Assembly: GCA_021442155.1 (NCBI GenBank)
Contig: CM038218.1
Span: 64,540,474-64,604,473 of the forward strand
DNA length: 64,000 nt
Origin: Cymbidium sinense
Taxonomy: Eukaryota; Streptophyta; Magnoliopsida; Asparagales; Orchidaceae
Reading direction: 5' to 3'
Below the pieces are notes generated by a model, which was given only the letters and a program-made list of their open reading frames with translations, ran no database searches and was not told the origin of the DNA. Made by a program: the position numbers and the translations under genes. This document shows positions 1-11,279 of the stretch, piece after piece. Positions within the stretch are counted from its first letter, which is position 1; each line of letters starts with the position of its first letter.

Positions 1-1480
1 GTTCTAAAGACTACTAAGGTAGCTTTCAAAGGATTGATTTTGGAAAATTCAATTGGGAGAGGTCCAAATTGGAGAGTTATTTTAAGAGTCAAATGGGAAA
101 GAGTAAGAAATGTCTACGACTAGGATGGACATTTCATATCATATGATTTGGGTTTCAAATTTGGGATTTAATTTTTCAAGTTATCATTTTCTTAGAAATC
201 TAGGGCTTAGATTCTAGGCACAAGGCATAAATTAAGGGTTGAAGACTTATAAAAGGATGCTTAAACCTAGTACTGGTGCACATGGATGCGACCTAGTTCT
301 ATCCTTGGGAATCATTGGCCATTCTCCTTACTTTAGGAAGCCCATCCCACGACTCTTACGGACTTACAACGCAGAGAAGGCTACACTAACACACCCTAAG
401 CACATTTTAAAACCATGAGGCTAAGTCATATGAATGCAAGATGGATGGGATGTTGCAATTTTAGGAAAAATCTATGAACCTAGACTTACTCTAATCCCTA
501 AGATCATGTAGGGTATGAAGATGCACTAACTAATGCATATTTTTTAGATTTTTATAATTTTGACTCAAGATTCATTTAGGTCATAGGAATACAATTTATA
601 CTAATGCATGCAATTAGAAAAGATTATGGGCCAAATATAAAAAGGTGTACTTTCATCATAGGCTCAAAGGTCATCCAAGTTCTCTCAAGGATGGAAGTCC
701 TTCATTAATCAAGAGTGAAATAATATGATTTATGCATGATATTAAAATATCCTAAGGGGTTGCTACATATTTTATCTTGCTTTAATACAGGCTTTATATG
801 AAGATTATGAGTTTATTTTTATATTTCAATTGATTTAAGTTGGTAGAAAATTTAGTTTATCCTATATGCGCATTCATCACGACACAAACATAGCAAAAGA
901 AACCTAAGAAAAGCATGTTGTTTTCTATTGCACAAAAATCAATCAAATTAAATTATATAAGAAAAGGTTTATGTGGGCTGCACCGAAGAAAAAAAATGGG
1001 CACTTATACAACTTGAACTACAAGTTTAGATCTATGGGTCTTCTTTCGGAAAGTCTCCTTCTTGGGGACATCCATTGGGCTCCAGGGGTGCACTCTTTAG
1101 GGTCAACTCCTGCTAATCACCTAGATCCTAACCTTTAATTCAAATTTACATTTTTTAAATTCAAAAAATCTCCTGCAAAATAGATGTTACAAATACACAT
1201 TAGTTTCACCTTGGCCACTCATGTAGACTATGTTAAGGGATTTTCAAAGCGCAAGCAATAATTTTATGATATTTATTTATCGATCCCTTTAACATAGTCT
1301 CCTGAAAAAATAGTGTTAAATCTAAAGAACACTAACATCCATCTAACAAAATAAGCCTAGGCATCATTCTGGCAAACCATACATGTGAAGCACAACATAT
1401 GATTAAAAAGACATGAATGATCTAACCAGATCTAGAGTCTGACCTAAGTAATCTAGTGTGTGTAAAAGTGGGGTTTGTGT
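1..1480. other. Intergenic DNA, no gene seen
   Basis: I see no coding region, RNA gene or known transposon domain in this AT-rich stretch. The only local structure is a short inverted repeat around 1,227-1,302, where GACTATGTTAAGGGA is answered by TCCCTTTAACATAGTC about 40 bases later. It could form a hairpin but has no recognised identity. Confidence 0.5.
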
Positions 1481-3440
1481 GGTAAGTCTTTGCTTCCTTT
1501 AAGTTTAAGTTTAAGTTTGAAGTTTGATTTTATTTAATTTTTTTACCTTTGGTGGTTTCAATTCAAATGGTTTAGTGATTTAATTCTCATTTTTATGTTC
1601 ATTTTATTTGGTTAAAGTAATATTTAAGTTTTCAAGAATTAAAATGAATTTCATTTTTTGGTGAAACTCACTTTATTCCACATCCTAAATCCTAATGAGG
1701 TTTCCAAAGTCTAACTAAGATCCTAAGTATCTTAACTAATTCTTCTGATGTTATTTATGTTTGGATTTGATTTATGTGTCTTTCTTTTTAGATTTGATTT
1801 GAATTATTTCATTTGTTTGAATTACTTTGTTTGATTTAATTTGTTTGATTTATTTCATTTTTGAATTAAGCTATGTGGGTTTCATTTGATTTGGTTTATG
1901 TTAATTTAAAGAGTTTGATTTTATTCAGTTTAACTTTAAGTCATTAAATTATGTGTTTGTACGCTTAAGGTTTAAGTTTATTAATATGAATTAGTACCTT
2001 AGGTTTGTACATGGATTATGCTTAACCTAAAGTACGTAGGTTAATTATTTGATCTAAATTAATTAACCTAGGTTTTAGATTCATTATTTAAATTTATTAG
2101 AGATGGATGATTTTATTAAACTTCATTGATTCAAAGGTTAAGATTTAAGTTAATTAATAATTTTATTAAGGTTTTTTTTAACCTAAGATTGAATTTGATC
2201 ACTTTAATTGACTTAGGATATTTAGAGAAGTTTCTTAATAGTTTGTTTGATAGATTAGTTTGAATTACCACTTTATTTAATAGGTTAATTAATTTCTTAA
2301 CTCCAATATTTGATTAACATTGACCTAGGGATTTAGAAATTTGAAAACTCCTAATCCAGATAACATTTGGACTTGAAATATTTCTATCAAGTAAGGTTAA
2401 ATGCCAATTTTATATCCCTAAAGTTTCAGCTTGATTAGAGATGTAATTAGAGTGTAATTAAGGTTTTAATTATTTTATTAAAACCTAAATTAACCCTAAT
2501 TTATTAAGATTCATTAAAGGAATTTTATTTTTCACTTATTTTTCACTGAAATACCTTTCCAATGAGGGTTTATTTATAATTTTTGGCTAATTGGTTGATT
2601 TACTATGATTTAATTAAGTTTAGGTTATTTAATTGAATTACTTAACTCTTTTAATTACATAATTAAGTTAATTAATGAATTATTAAGTTCAGATAGATTT
2701 AATTAAGTTTAATTAGTGTTTTAATGTTCATTAATATTTATTATGTTGATTTAAGTTGTTCGATTACAGTTTTCTAATTATTTCAATAAGGGTTAATTAA
2801 TTTAATTAATTAAAAGGTTAAGCATATGAAATTTCAATTTCCCTTGAATTCAGAGAATTAAATCCCCAAAAATTCACCTAAGGTGTATTTTATGCTTAAT
2901 TTTATTTCCCCAAAGTTTCAAATTAATTGGATTATTAATTTGAGAGTAATTAGGTTTAATATTTTTTAATTAAACCCAAATTAAGGGGAAACCTTTAATA
3001 AAAATTGGTTATTTTAATTTCTATAAATTCCTCTCATCAAGATGAATCTATAGAGCTTTTATTTGTAATTTTCTGTTTTACATTTGATTTTCTATGATTT
3101 TTAAGTTTTTTCCATTTTTTAAATTATTTAAATCTGTTATCTAATAGAGTTTAATAGTTTTAAAGTGGGGGTCTTATGCTCTGCGTCATGCATGTGGCGG
3201 CACACAGCGACGCTGTTGGTCGATAGCGCCACCTCATTTCTTTCGATAGTTCAAAATGTGGAATCGCTTCGGACAGTCCAAAATGATCCATTTTCTAAAG
3301 GGTGTAAATCAATCTGGTTCGCCTAGATTTGGGCCGTCTGATCCAAATACACAGATCAGATGGTGGAGAGATCATCTTCTTCAATTTTTATAGGAGCCAA
3401 GGACCGTTGATAGTATTTTACTAATATCTTTTGATATAGG
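1480..3440 (-). repeat. AT-rich repeat DNA with a partial minus-strand copy of the left long-repeat family
   Basis: The stretch is dominated by TTAATTAA-like and TTTGATTT-like runs. From about 2,280 to 3,140 it resembles 6,100-6,760, including blocks that run 'AAACCCTAATT...' followed by 'CTATAAAATGAAT'-like words. Read on the other strand it resembles 17,330-17,530. A short GC-rich block at 3,180-3,330 (GTGGCGGCACACAGCG) occupies the place of the GC-rich block at 6,830-7,080. I read it as an old, truncated, minus-oriented copy of the same family. No gene is visible. Confidence 0.5.
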
Positions 3441-3442
3441 TA

Positions 3443-3730
3443 ATGAAATCACATAATTTCAAGTGTTACATGATTGTTGAAAGAAATCCTATGATTTTAT
3501 ATGGTTGGATCATATTGAAGATTACATTTCCTATTAAACTAACCACAACTGAATTTCATAAGAAAAAGCTTAAGGTCAACAATGTCATACCTCGATTCGT
3601 TGGACGATTGGCCTTGCAATTGATCCTAGAGCTTCAAATGCTTGAACTGAGCTTGCTTGCCAAAGGAATTAGATTAATTCCATATGGATTGCTCCCTAGA
3701 CCAACCCTTGAGTGCTCTTTTTGGCTTTGA
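3443..3730 (+). other. Unrecognised 95-codon open frame, probably not a gene
   Basis: An ATG-initiated frame of 95 codons with no recognisable domain, signal peptide or clear membrane segment. It lies immediately left of a tandem array and inside repeat-rich DNA. Its length is within what chance allows here. It is listed only because it is the longest plus-strand frame in the first 7 kb. Confidence 0.15.
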
Positions 3731-3767
3731 TGGTTTGTAGTAGTTAAGGACACTTGGGGACTTTCAT

Positions 3768-4679
3768 TTAGCTTTGATTTTGATGTGAAGTGTGTGTGTG
3801 CTCAAGTTTCCTTGGGGAAGTTTCTCTTATAGTTTTCCTATATGGCTGAGAGCTTATCTTCCTCTTTTTCTCTTTTTTTCTTTCTTTCTCTCTCCTCCTT
3901 GGTTGGCTAATATCAGGGCAAACTCTTGGAGGTTTGCACCTTTGCCTTAATTTCCTTCTCTACCATTGAAGGAAAACATCCTCTTAAGAGGTGGTTTTGT
4001 TTTTTTCCTCATGAAGTAAGTAAGGTTGCATGGGAAAAAAAATTTTTTTTTTTGATTTGTCTTTCTTTGAATTAAACCATGAGAAAGTGTGTGTGTGTGT
4101 ATGCTCAATTTTCCTTGGGGAAAGTCTCTCTTCTAGTTTTTCTATATGGTCGAGAGCCTTATCTTCCTCTTTTTCTCTTTTTTTCTTTCTTTCTCCTTGG
4201 TTGGCTAATATCAGGGTAAACTCTAGGAGGTTTGCACCTTTGCCTTAATTGCCTTCTCTACCATTGAAGACATCCTCTTAAGGGTGGCTTTTATTTTCTT
4301 CCTCATGAAGTAGGTAAGGTTGCATGAGAAAAAAATTTTTTTTTTTGGATTTTTCTTTCTTTGAATTAATCCATGAGAAAGTGTGTGTGTGTGTGTGCTC
4401 AATTTTCCTTGGGGAAGTCTCTTCTAGTTTTCCTATATGGCCGGGAACCTTATCTTCCTCTTTTTCTCTTTTTTTTTTCTTTCTTTCTCTCCTCCTTGGT
4501 TGGCTAATATCAGGGCAAACTCTTGGAGGTTTGCACCTTTGCCTTAATTGCCTTCCCTACCATTGATGGCAGACATCCTCTTAAGAGGTGGCTTTTGTTT
4601 TCTTCCTCATGAAGTAGGTAAGGTTGCATGGGAAAAGAAAATTTTTTTTTATTTGTCTTTCTTTGAATTAAACCATGAA
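3768..4679 (+). repeat. Tandem repeat, about 298 bp x 3
   Basis: Three consecutive copies of one unit. The word TATCAGGG occurs at 3,911, 4,209 and 4,508, a spacing of 298 and 299. Each unit has a (GT)n run, a pyrimidine-rich tract, GGTTTGCACCTTTGCCTTAA, a CCTCATGAAGTA word and an A-run/T-run block. The 72- and 80-codon open frames at 4,030 and 4,324, which contain CVCVC from the GT run, are products of the repeat and not genes. Confidence 0.93.
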
Positions 4680-5260
4680 GGAAGCCATCCAAAAGTAATT
4701 TAATTTAACTTATTGTTTAAATCACAATGCAATTAATGGTCAATTACATTATGATTTGATTAAACTATGAGTTGATTGAAAATTTAATTTCATTTTAACC
4801 CATTTAGCTTAAATGGGTTAGGTATGATTCCATATGAGTTCAAATGATCAATTTGATTCAAATGGAATGGGTTTGGATTTGTTCATTTATTTTAATTTGA
4901 TCAAATTGAAAGTTTGGATTGATTCTGCCCACACCAAATGGATTATAATAAACTCATAAAAATTTTCTAGGACACTAGGTGCAGTGTCCTAAGCATTAAA
5001 TCAGGAGATTCCTATTTGAGAATAGGAATTCCTAATTACTGATTTCAAATTGATGTTAACCTCATTCAAAAATGAGGTCAACAGTGATTAGATCAATTAT
5101 AGGGTGATGACTTCTATCTTTCGAGATAGTACACCTCTTCTCAATGTCATACCCAATCACCTTAATAAGAATATCTGGGGATCTATGTGGTGTCCCAACA
5201 AAGGCATATATTTTCTTGTTTTCATTTATCCTTTTCAAAAGAGGATAGATGAAGATGAGA
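4680..5260 (+). repeat. Intergenic DNA with a fragment of the long-unit end
   Basis: The first 400 bases hold nothing recognised. At about 5,101-5,200 the sequence CTATCTTTCGAGATAGTA and the following words (AATGTCATAC, then TGTGGTGTC) match the right-hand ends of the two long units at about 21,970-22,060 and 27,955-28,035. This is a small plus-strand fragment of that unit's end. CTATC TTTCGA GATAG is itself a short imperfect palindrome that is kept in all three places. Confidence 0.65.
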
Positions 5261-8200
5261 AAATAAATTTCACCATAGTCCTAAGGACAATCATACTAAA
5301 TAAGACCACTAAGAATAAATCAAAGTTTATTTAATGTCATTTCATTTTGAGTTTGATTTGAGTTAAGAGAAGTGAAAGAAGTTTGTAGGTCCTCATCCCC
5401 ATGGCCCATGTATAAGTTAAATTGGTTTAATAAATAATTAATTAAGTTAATTTTATGATTTAATTAGGTTAGGGTATGAATTAAATGGATCAATTAACTC
5501 TTACCTACATCACCTTAAGTTAATTAACTAATTAATAATAAGCCAACATGATATGCAACCACATGGAAAGTAAATTTGCAATGCTCTAAGAAATGAAAGG
5601 GGTATAATGCGATTGGCTCGTGATTGATAGTTAATTAAGCTTAAGGGATCTTACTTAACTACTTTTATGATTTTCGCTCACATGTGAACTAACCATAATT
5701 TCATTATCTCTCCATTTGGTTATTGAACACCCAAAAGCTACCCAAATTAGATTAGAGAAATAGATTCAATGGATTAATTAAGTTAATTAGTTAATTAAGT
5801 TTGAATTAGCCTTAACCAACTAAAGTGAGATGGGCTTAAAGAAAGAGATAAAGAAGAGAGCATAAGTCTCAATCCCTAAAACATTTCAATTAATTGATTA
5901 AGGTTCATATATGATTTGGTTTTTGATTACTTTTATTGATTAATTAATTAAGAGGTGTTAATTAATTAATTATTCAAGAGAGATTAGAGAAGACTTAAAT
6001 AAAATATTGGATGAGGGAGTCCCAATCCATTTCCTCAGACTTCAACATCATTAACAGAGGTTAACAAGCTTGATTGATTGACAAATTTACTGTTCATTTC
6101 TTAATTATCACTAATTATATTAAAAAGGTGATTAAAACTTAATCTATTGATTTACCTAATTAAGCAACCAGTAAATCCCAAAAAAATAGGGGAGATAGAA
6201 GTCATCCCCATAAATATACACAGAAAGTTTAAAATTAATTGGATGGATAATTATGAAGTAATTAGGCTAATGAAATTTCCAATTAAACCCTAATTAAGTA
6301 AAATTCACCATTCAAAATCAATTAATAATAATTTTTCTAGATTCTACTCTAAAATATCTATAAAATGAATCAAGTTTATTTTTTTTTTTTAGATTTTTCT
6401 ACAATTGGTTATGAATTTAGAAAGTTTCAGTTGATTTAAGTGATTTTATGAAGTCTTTTGATTTATTTTAGATAAAATAAATCATTCAAAATTCAAAATT
6501 CAATATCTTCTAATCCAAAGATTCTTTTAAATTGAATTTTTTTATGGTATTTTAACTTTATTTTTAATCTCTGAAAATTTCAATTAATCTCATATGTATT
6601 TTTAATTTAATTAATAAAATTTGATTTTTACTAAAACTTAAATTAAGCTCAAAATATTTAGTAAAATTTGGGAATTGGGTTTGTTGGACTCCTCTTGGAA
6701 AGATGAATCCAACAAGCTCTTATTTGCAATTTTTGTTAAGTATTTTATTCTCTACAAATTTTTGAAATTTCAGGTGATTTAAGTAATTTTTAAAATCAGA
6801 AATCGAGATTTTACCACTTAACTTAGTCAGTACTGACGTGGCCCTAACGTGGCAATGCAATGCCATGTGGTCCACATGGAATTGACGTGGCACGCTCGTG
6901 GGAAAATGCGGGGGTGAAGAGAGTGATGCACGGGTCGATCTAGATTGTCCAGATCTGATCTATGGGATTTGAAGGTTGATCGCATGATCTAGGGGTCAGA
7001 AGGATGTGGATCCAACGTGATCTGAGCCATGCGATCCCCAGAACACAGGATCGGATGGCTGATGTGTGCCGACCGTTGAAACCAATAGAAATAAGGAAAA
7101 AAATGTGAGATCTTAATGAATTTTCACCAAAATGGGCTCATTTTTGCAGATTCACACCAAAAAAAACTTTTTAATATTGGGATTGTATAAAGTAAAGAAT
7201 GCGAGGGATTTCTAAAGGAAAAACCTAAATTTGCACAAAAAGATTACAAAAATATAGAAAATCCTAAGGTCAACTACGAATTTTTGAAGATTACATTACT
7301 GGGGATGGTTTTCGGCGGCAGTGATGATTAGAGCATGCTTTTGAGTGGGTGAAGAAGCCTTGAATGAGTCCAAATCTTCTCTTTCACTCCAGGATGATGC
7401 ATTCTCCAATCACAACCACTTCCTCACCGAAATCAACTTATTTTGGTGTTTTGCACCCAAACTCAAGTGAGAATGATTGTTGGTTGATTTGGCAGCTCTA
7501 AGGGATGAAAATGTGAGGAATAGAATGACTTTTATTACTTCTAATTATCTTGGTTTGAATGTGGCCCAAAATCCACCTTTTCTTTGAATTTTTGGCTCCA
7601 AAGTCTTGTAATTTGGCTTGGGGTGATTGGAAATGAAGGGAACCATCCTAGGTAGCTTATTTTGGTTGGTTAAGGCATGGAAAGTGGTTTCCATGAAGGA
7701 CAAATGGGTGTCCTTGCAAAGAGGAGGTGAGAGTCCTTCATGCCAAGTGTTTACTAGAAGAGGTGATGTGATTTCACCTCCCCATGAGTCATGGTTGCCC
7801 CAACCACTTCTTGGATCAAAAAATCAATATCCTTGTGCCTATGTGGACGAATAGATGAGTGTCAAGTGGCTAAGGAAGAGAATGACCACTTGGGCAAGTG
7901 TCTTTTCTAATGGGATGCCTTTGACCCAAGGGCAAAGTGGTCATTTGGCATTAAATTTGATTTGAGTAGATTTGAAATGAGTCAAAAGTGAGTTGGACCA
8001 AATTTCATGTCATTTGGAGTTCATTTGGTTTAATTTGGGTCAATTTGACCCATTTGGGTCAAATTATGTCAAAATGGGTCAAAATGGGTCAAATTAGTTC
8101 AAACCAATGGTTAGGTCAAGTTTAAATGATCAATTTGAGCTAAGTTGGCCAATACGACTCAATTGAACAAATTGGCTTGAATTATGGCTTAGTTTGGGTT

Positions 8201-9400
8201 TAGTTAATCATTTGGAATATATTATTGACTTTGGTTAAGTTTAATTTGGATTTGATTAGGTTTTAGGTTGATTTGACCCTTAAGGTCAAATTAGGCTAAG
8301 TTGGGTTGAGTTGACCAATTGGTCAAATTGGGCTTAATTGAAGCTTTGGTCAAACTCAATAATCAATTTGGAGTGAACTTGAGCCATTAGATGCAATCAA
8401 TTTAGTTTAGGTTACAATTTGGTTAGTTTGGGTTCATATGGGTTAAAGAGTTGACTTAGTCAATGGGCTAGGTTGACTTGGTTTGACCCAATTCATGATA
8501 ATTGATTAACTTAGGATGATCAACAATCATGACATGAAGTTTGGATTGGCTTAATTCACTTTGATTTGAATTGAATTGGATTTTGGTTCATGTAGGTCAA
8601 ATTGGTCATTTTGGGTCAAGTGAGCCAATTTGATTTAGTTGGGTTTGATTTAGTTGAGTTTATATATGAATTTGCGATTGTCATATAAAATCAATTGCAA
8701 TTGATTTAGGTTCAAAAGAGTTTTGGCTCATTTGAGTATTTCAAGTCAAATGGGTTAGGTTGGGTTTGACTTGAGTTGAGTTAGATTTGATTTGATAATT
8801 ATATGTTTATTTGAAATAATGAATGAAGGAGTGATTGAATAATGAAGAAATACATGAGTTTTGATTTGATTTTGGCATCATTTAGCCAAGTTCAAGAATT
8901 TGGCTAAAAGGGCTAAAATCAAAAATTTGATTTGATTTGGGTTTCATTCATTTGAATTTGATTTATGATTTGGAATTTGATTGGAATTGAATTTGATAAT
9001 TGAGAAAATCAGTTGGATTAAGTTTGATTTGAATTTTCTTAATGCTAAGTCCATAAGATAAAATCAAAAGGCTTAGGAAGGGATTTGGAGTTTGAATTTA
9101 ATCATGGGTTTCAATTATTTGATAGTTGGATTTGATTTTAGAATTTGGATTTAAATTAAAGATTTGGTTCAGAAGATGAAATCAAGGATTGGGTTTTGGC
9201 TATAGGGTAGGCAAGTTCTCCTAAATCTTTAAGGCATAAACTATTCATATGGTTGACTTTTCTAAGTCTCTAGGGTTAGGTTAAGTGTTCATCTAATCAC
9301 TAGAAGTGTCTTAAGATTAAGAAACTCTTAGTGTCTATGAGAGTCCTATATTTATGATATGAAAGTTAAGAGCTCACTCCAAAAGTAAGGTCAACATGCC
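5260..9400 (-). repeat. Left inverted arm of the long-repeat family
   Basis: Read on the minus strand, this segment follows the same order as 13,850-18,500. First comes a 'gagtgagctct...' start near 9,390, then a region dense in GGTCAA/TTGACC words (about 7,980-8,660). Next are a GC-richer block (7,300-7,860), a second GC-rich block with GACGTGG and GATCTAGATTG words (6,830-7,080), and TTAATTAA-rich DNA ending opposite about 18,500. The DNA at 6,100-6,350 is partly duplicated at 6,560-6,760. No transposase, gag or pol domain is visible. It is probably an LTR or other non-coding part of a large retroelement. Confidence 0.65.
7627..7854 (+). other. Open frame of 75 codons inside the repeat, no known product
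   Basis: A frame of 75 codons in a GC-richer part of the left arm. It has no recognisable domain. The same position in the opposite-facing copies, about 16,050-16,300, also has frames of 70-80 codons, but their sequences do not look alike as proteins. I treat it as chance coding potential in a repeat. Confidence 0.15.
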
Positions 9401-9409
9401 TCTAGCGGC

Positions 9410-11275
9410 ACCTCCCCTATGGGCACTCTATTTGGATCACTTTTGCAACCCCATTTACACACTACTTAGGTTACTATCGGATTAGGCAGTTCCCCTTTCC
9501 CATTAGTTACCCATGGTTTGGAGAATCCATCTTGCGGATATGCAGATTCTCCTTTTGTCCAGTATGTCTGAGATAGGACAAGGTTGAAATAGCACCTTCT
9601 CAATGTGGTCCCTCGTACACCAACACGGTCCAAGCAAACATATAAACAAAATATATATTCGCTTGTGGATTAGGACACCTATTTTTTTCCCAAGGGCATT
9701 ACGTCTTTAGTGTTGTAAAAAACTCTCTATAGGAATCGTCTGACTACTCTTAATTTCCCAAGCAACACTCACTCAGTAGTCACCCTAAGTCAGGTTCAAT
9801 TTGTTGTGCTACCAATAGATCACCCCAATGGTTACTCCTCGCTTTGGAAGATGTAAGTGTGATATGCTTTCTTCCTAACTCAGTCGTTGCACACCGAAAG
9901 GCAACCTTTAGGTTAATTAGCTATACCATCGCAGTCCATAGACTATCCCTCTGGATTTGTAAATCTAAGATAGGATGGGCTGATATAGCCCCTTCTCAGT
10001 GGGTCCATTGCACACTGATAGGGTCCATAATTTAAATCTAGCCAATTTGGCTGAAGTCACATCCTTAGTAGGTATGTCCTCAATTTGAAATCAAATATAA
10101 ATCAATTCAAGCAAATCAATTAAATTAAAATGATATTAATTCTGACTACTCTTGAGTTGATATAAGTCCCCAAAGATTCACTCAGTAGTCGCTCTAAGTT
10201 AGGTTTGATTTGTTGTGCTATGAACAGATCACCCTAGCAGTTCTCCCTACTTTGAAAGTTGTCAGTCTGCTACGCTTTCTTCCTAGCTCAGTCATTTCAC
10301 ACCAAAAGGTAGCCTTAGGTTGGTTAGCTCTACCCCGTGGCCGGAAAACTATCCCTTTGGATTTGTAAATCTGAGATAGGCCAAGGCTAATATAGCCACT
10401 TCTTAGTGGATCCACACCAATAGGGTCCATAAATTAAATCCACCAAATCCCCAGCAGATCTGAGCTCATATCTTTAGATATGCCCTCAATCTCAAATTAA
10501 ATTAAACCAACCTAACTCTCTCCAATGGAGCCAAATCACGTCCTTCTCCCCAGTGGAACCCCAAATCATATACAAATAAATCAAATTTAAAACTAGCCTC
10601 TCCAATGGAGCTATCACAAATTAAAATAAATTGAACCTGATTTTGATCCCCAATGGACTCGGGCCCATATCCCTAGTAGTTATGTGCCATAAATTACATC
10701 CATCAAATCTAGTCTTGACCACCCATCGAATTCAAGCTCATATCCCTAATGAATATCCCCAAATAAGTATAAACCAAATTCAGATAAATTAAATCAAACT
10801 CTCATCCCCAGCAGATGCCTACCAAATAAATTCAACCAAACTACTATCCCCAGCGAATTCATCTACCAAATCAAACTCATATAATCCGAACATGCTTCCC
10901 TAGTGGAAGGTTCATACACCCATCCCTGGTGGATTATAGATTTTAATACCCAATGGATCTTCTTTCCACAAATCATATAACCAAATCAAACTCAAACCCT
11001 TAGCCCCAGTGGATAACTCGAACCTACTTCCCCAGTGGAACATTCATATAATAAATCACTAGTGAATTCTTCCTTCCTCTCTTATGTCCATGTCATAAGT
11101 TGAATTGCACTGCACTAAGATTGTGAGTTTGTCTACATCTCAAGTACAGGTATAGATCGTTTCCATTAGCGCTTGCAATCTTTTGGACATTATTAATCAT
11201 CTCGGTCAACGCCAATACATGTAGTGTGTCTTGTTAGTTACACCACACCTATTGGGGGTCTTTTTGTTTACATCA
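9410..11275. repeat. Spacer between the left inverted arms, with internal direct repeats
   Basis: The spacer has no protein domain. Two direct repeats lie at about 9,737-10,085 and 10,138-10,480. Both carry CTGACTACTCTT, CACTCAGTAGTC, GATTTGTAAATCT and AGGGTCCATAA. The short motif GATTTGTAAATC is palindromic. The 63- and 70-codon frames here (9,844 plus and 10,218 minus) lie in the two copies and do not agree as proteins. Confidence 0.75.
10440..11070 (+). repeat. Degenerate short tandem array, CCCCAGTGGA-like
   Basis: A word close to CCCCAGTGGA recurs about fifteen times at irregular 25-50 base intervals. Variants are CCCCAGCAGA, CTCCAATGGA, CCCCAATGGA, CCCTAGTGGA, CCCTGGTGGA and CCCAGCGAA. 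AAATCAAAT/AAATTAAAT filler lies between them. The array continues from the second 350-bp direct repeat. No coding or regulatory identity is known. Confidence 0.75.
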
Positions 11276-11279
11276 CATT

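Noticed and set aside
4030..4566. Two similar small proteins with CVCVC motifs, resembling secreted Cys-rich peptides
   Set aside because: They are produced by a 298-bp tandem repeat with a GT microsatellite. The first copy of the unit does not maintain the frame.
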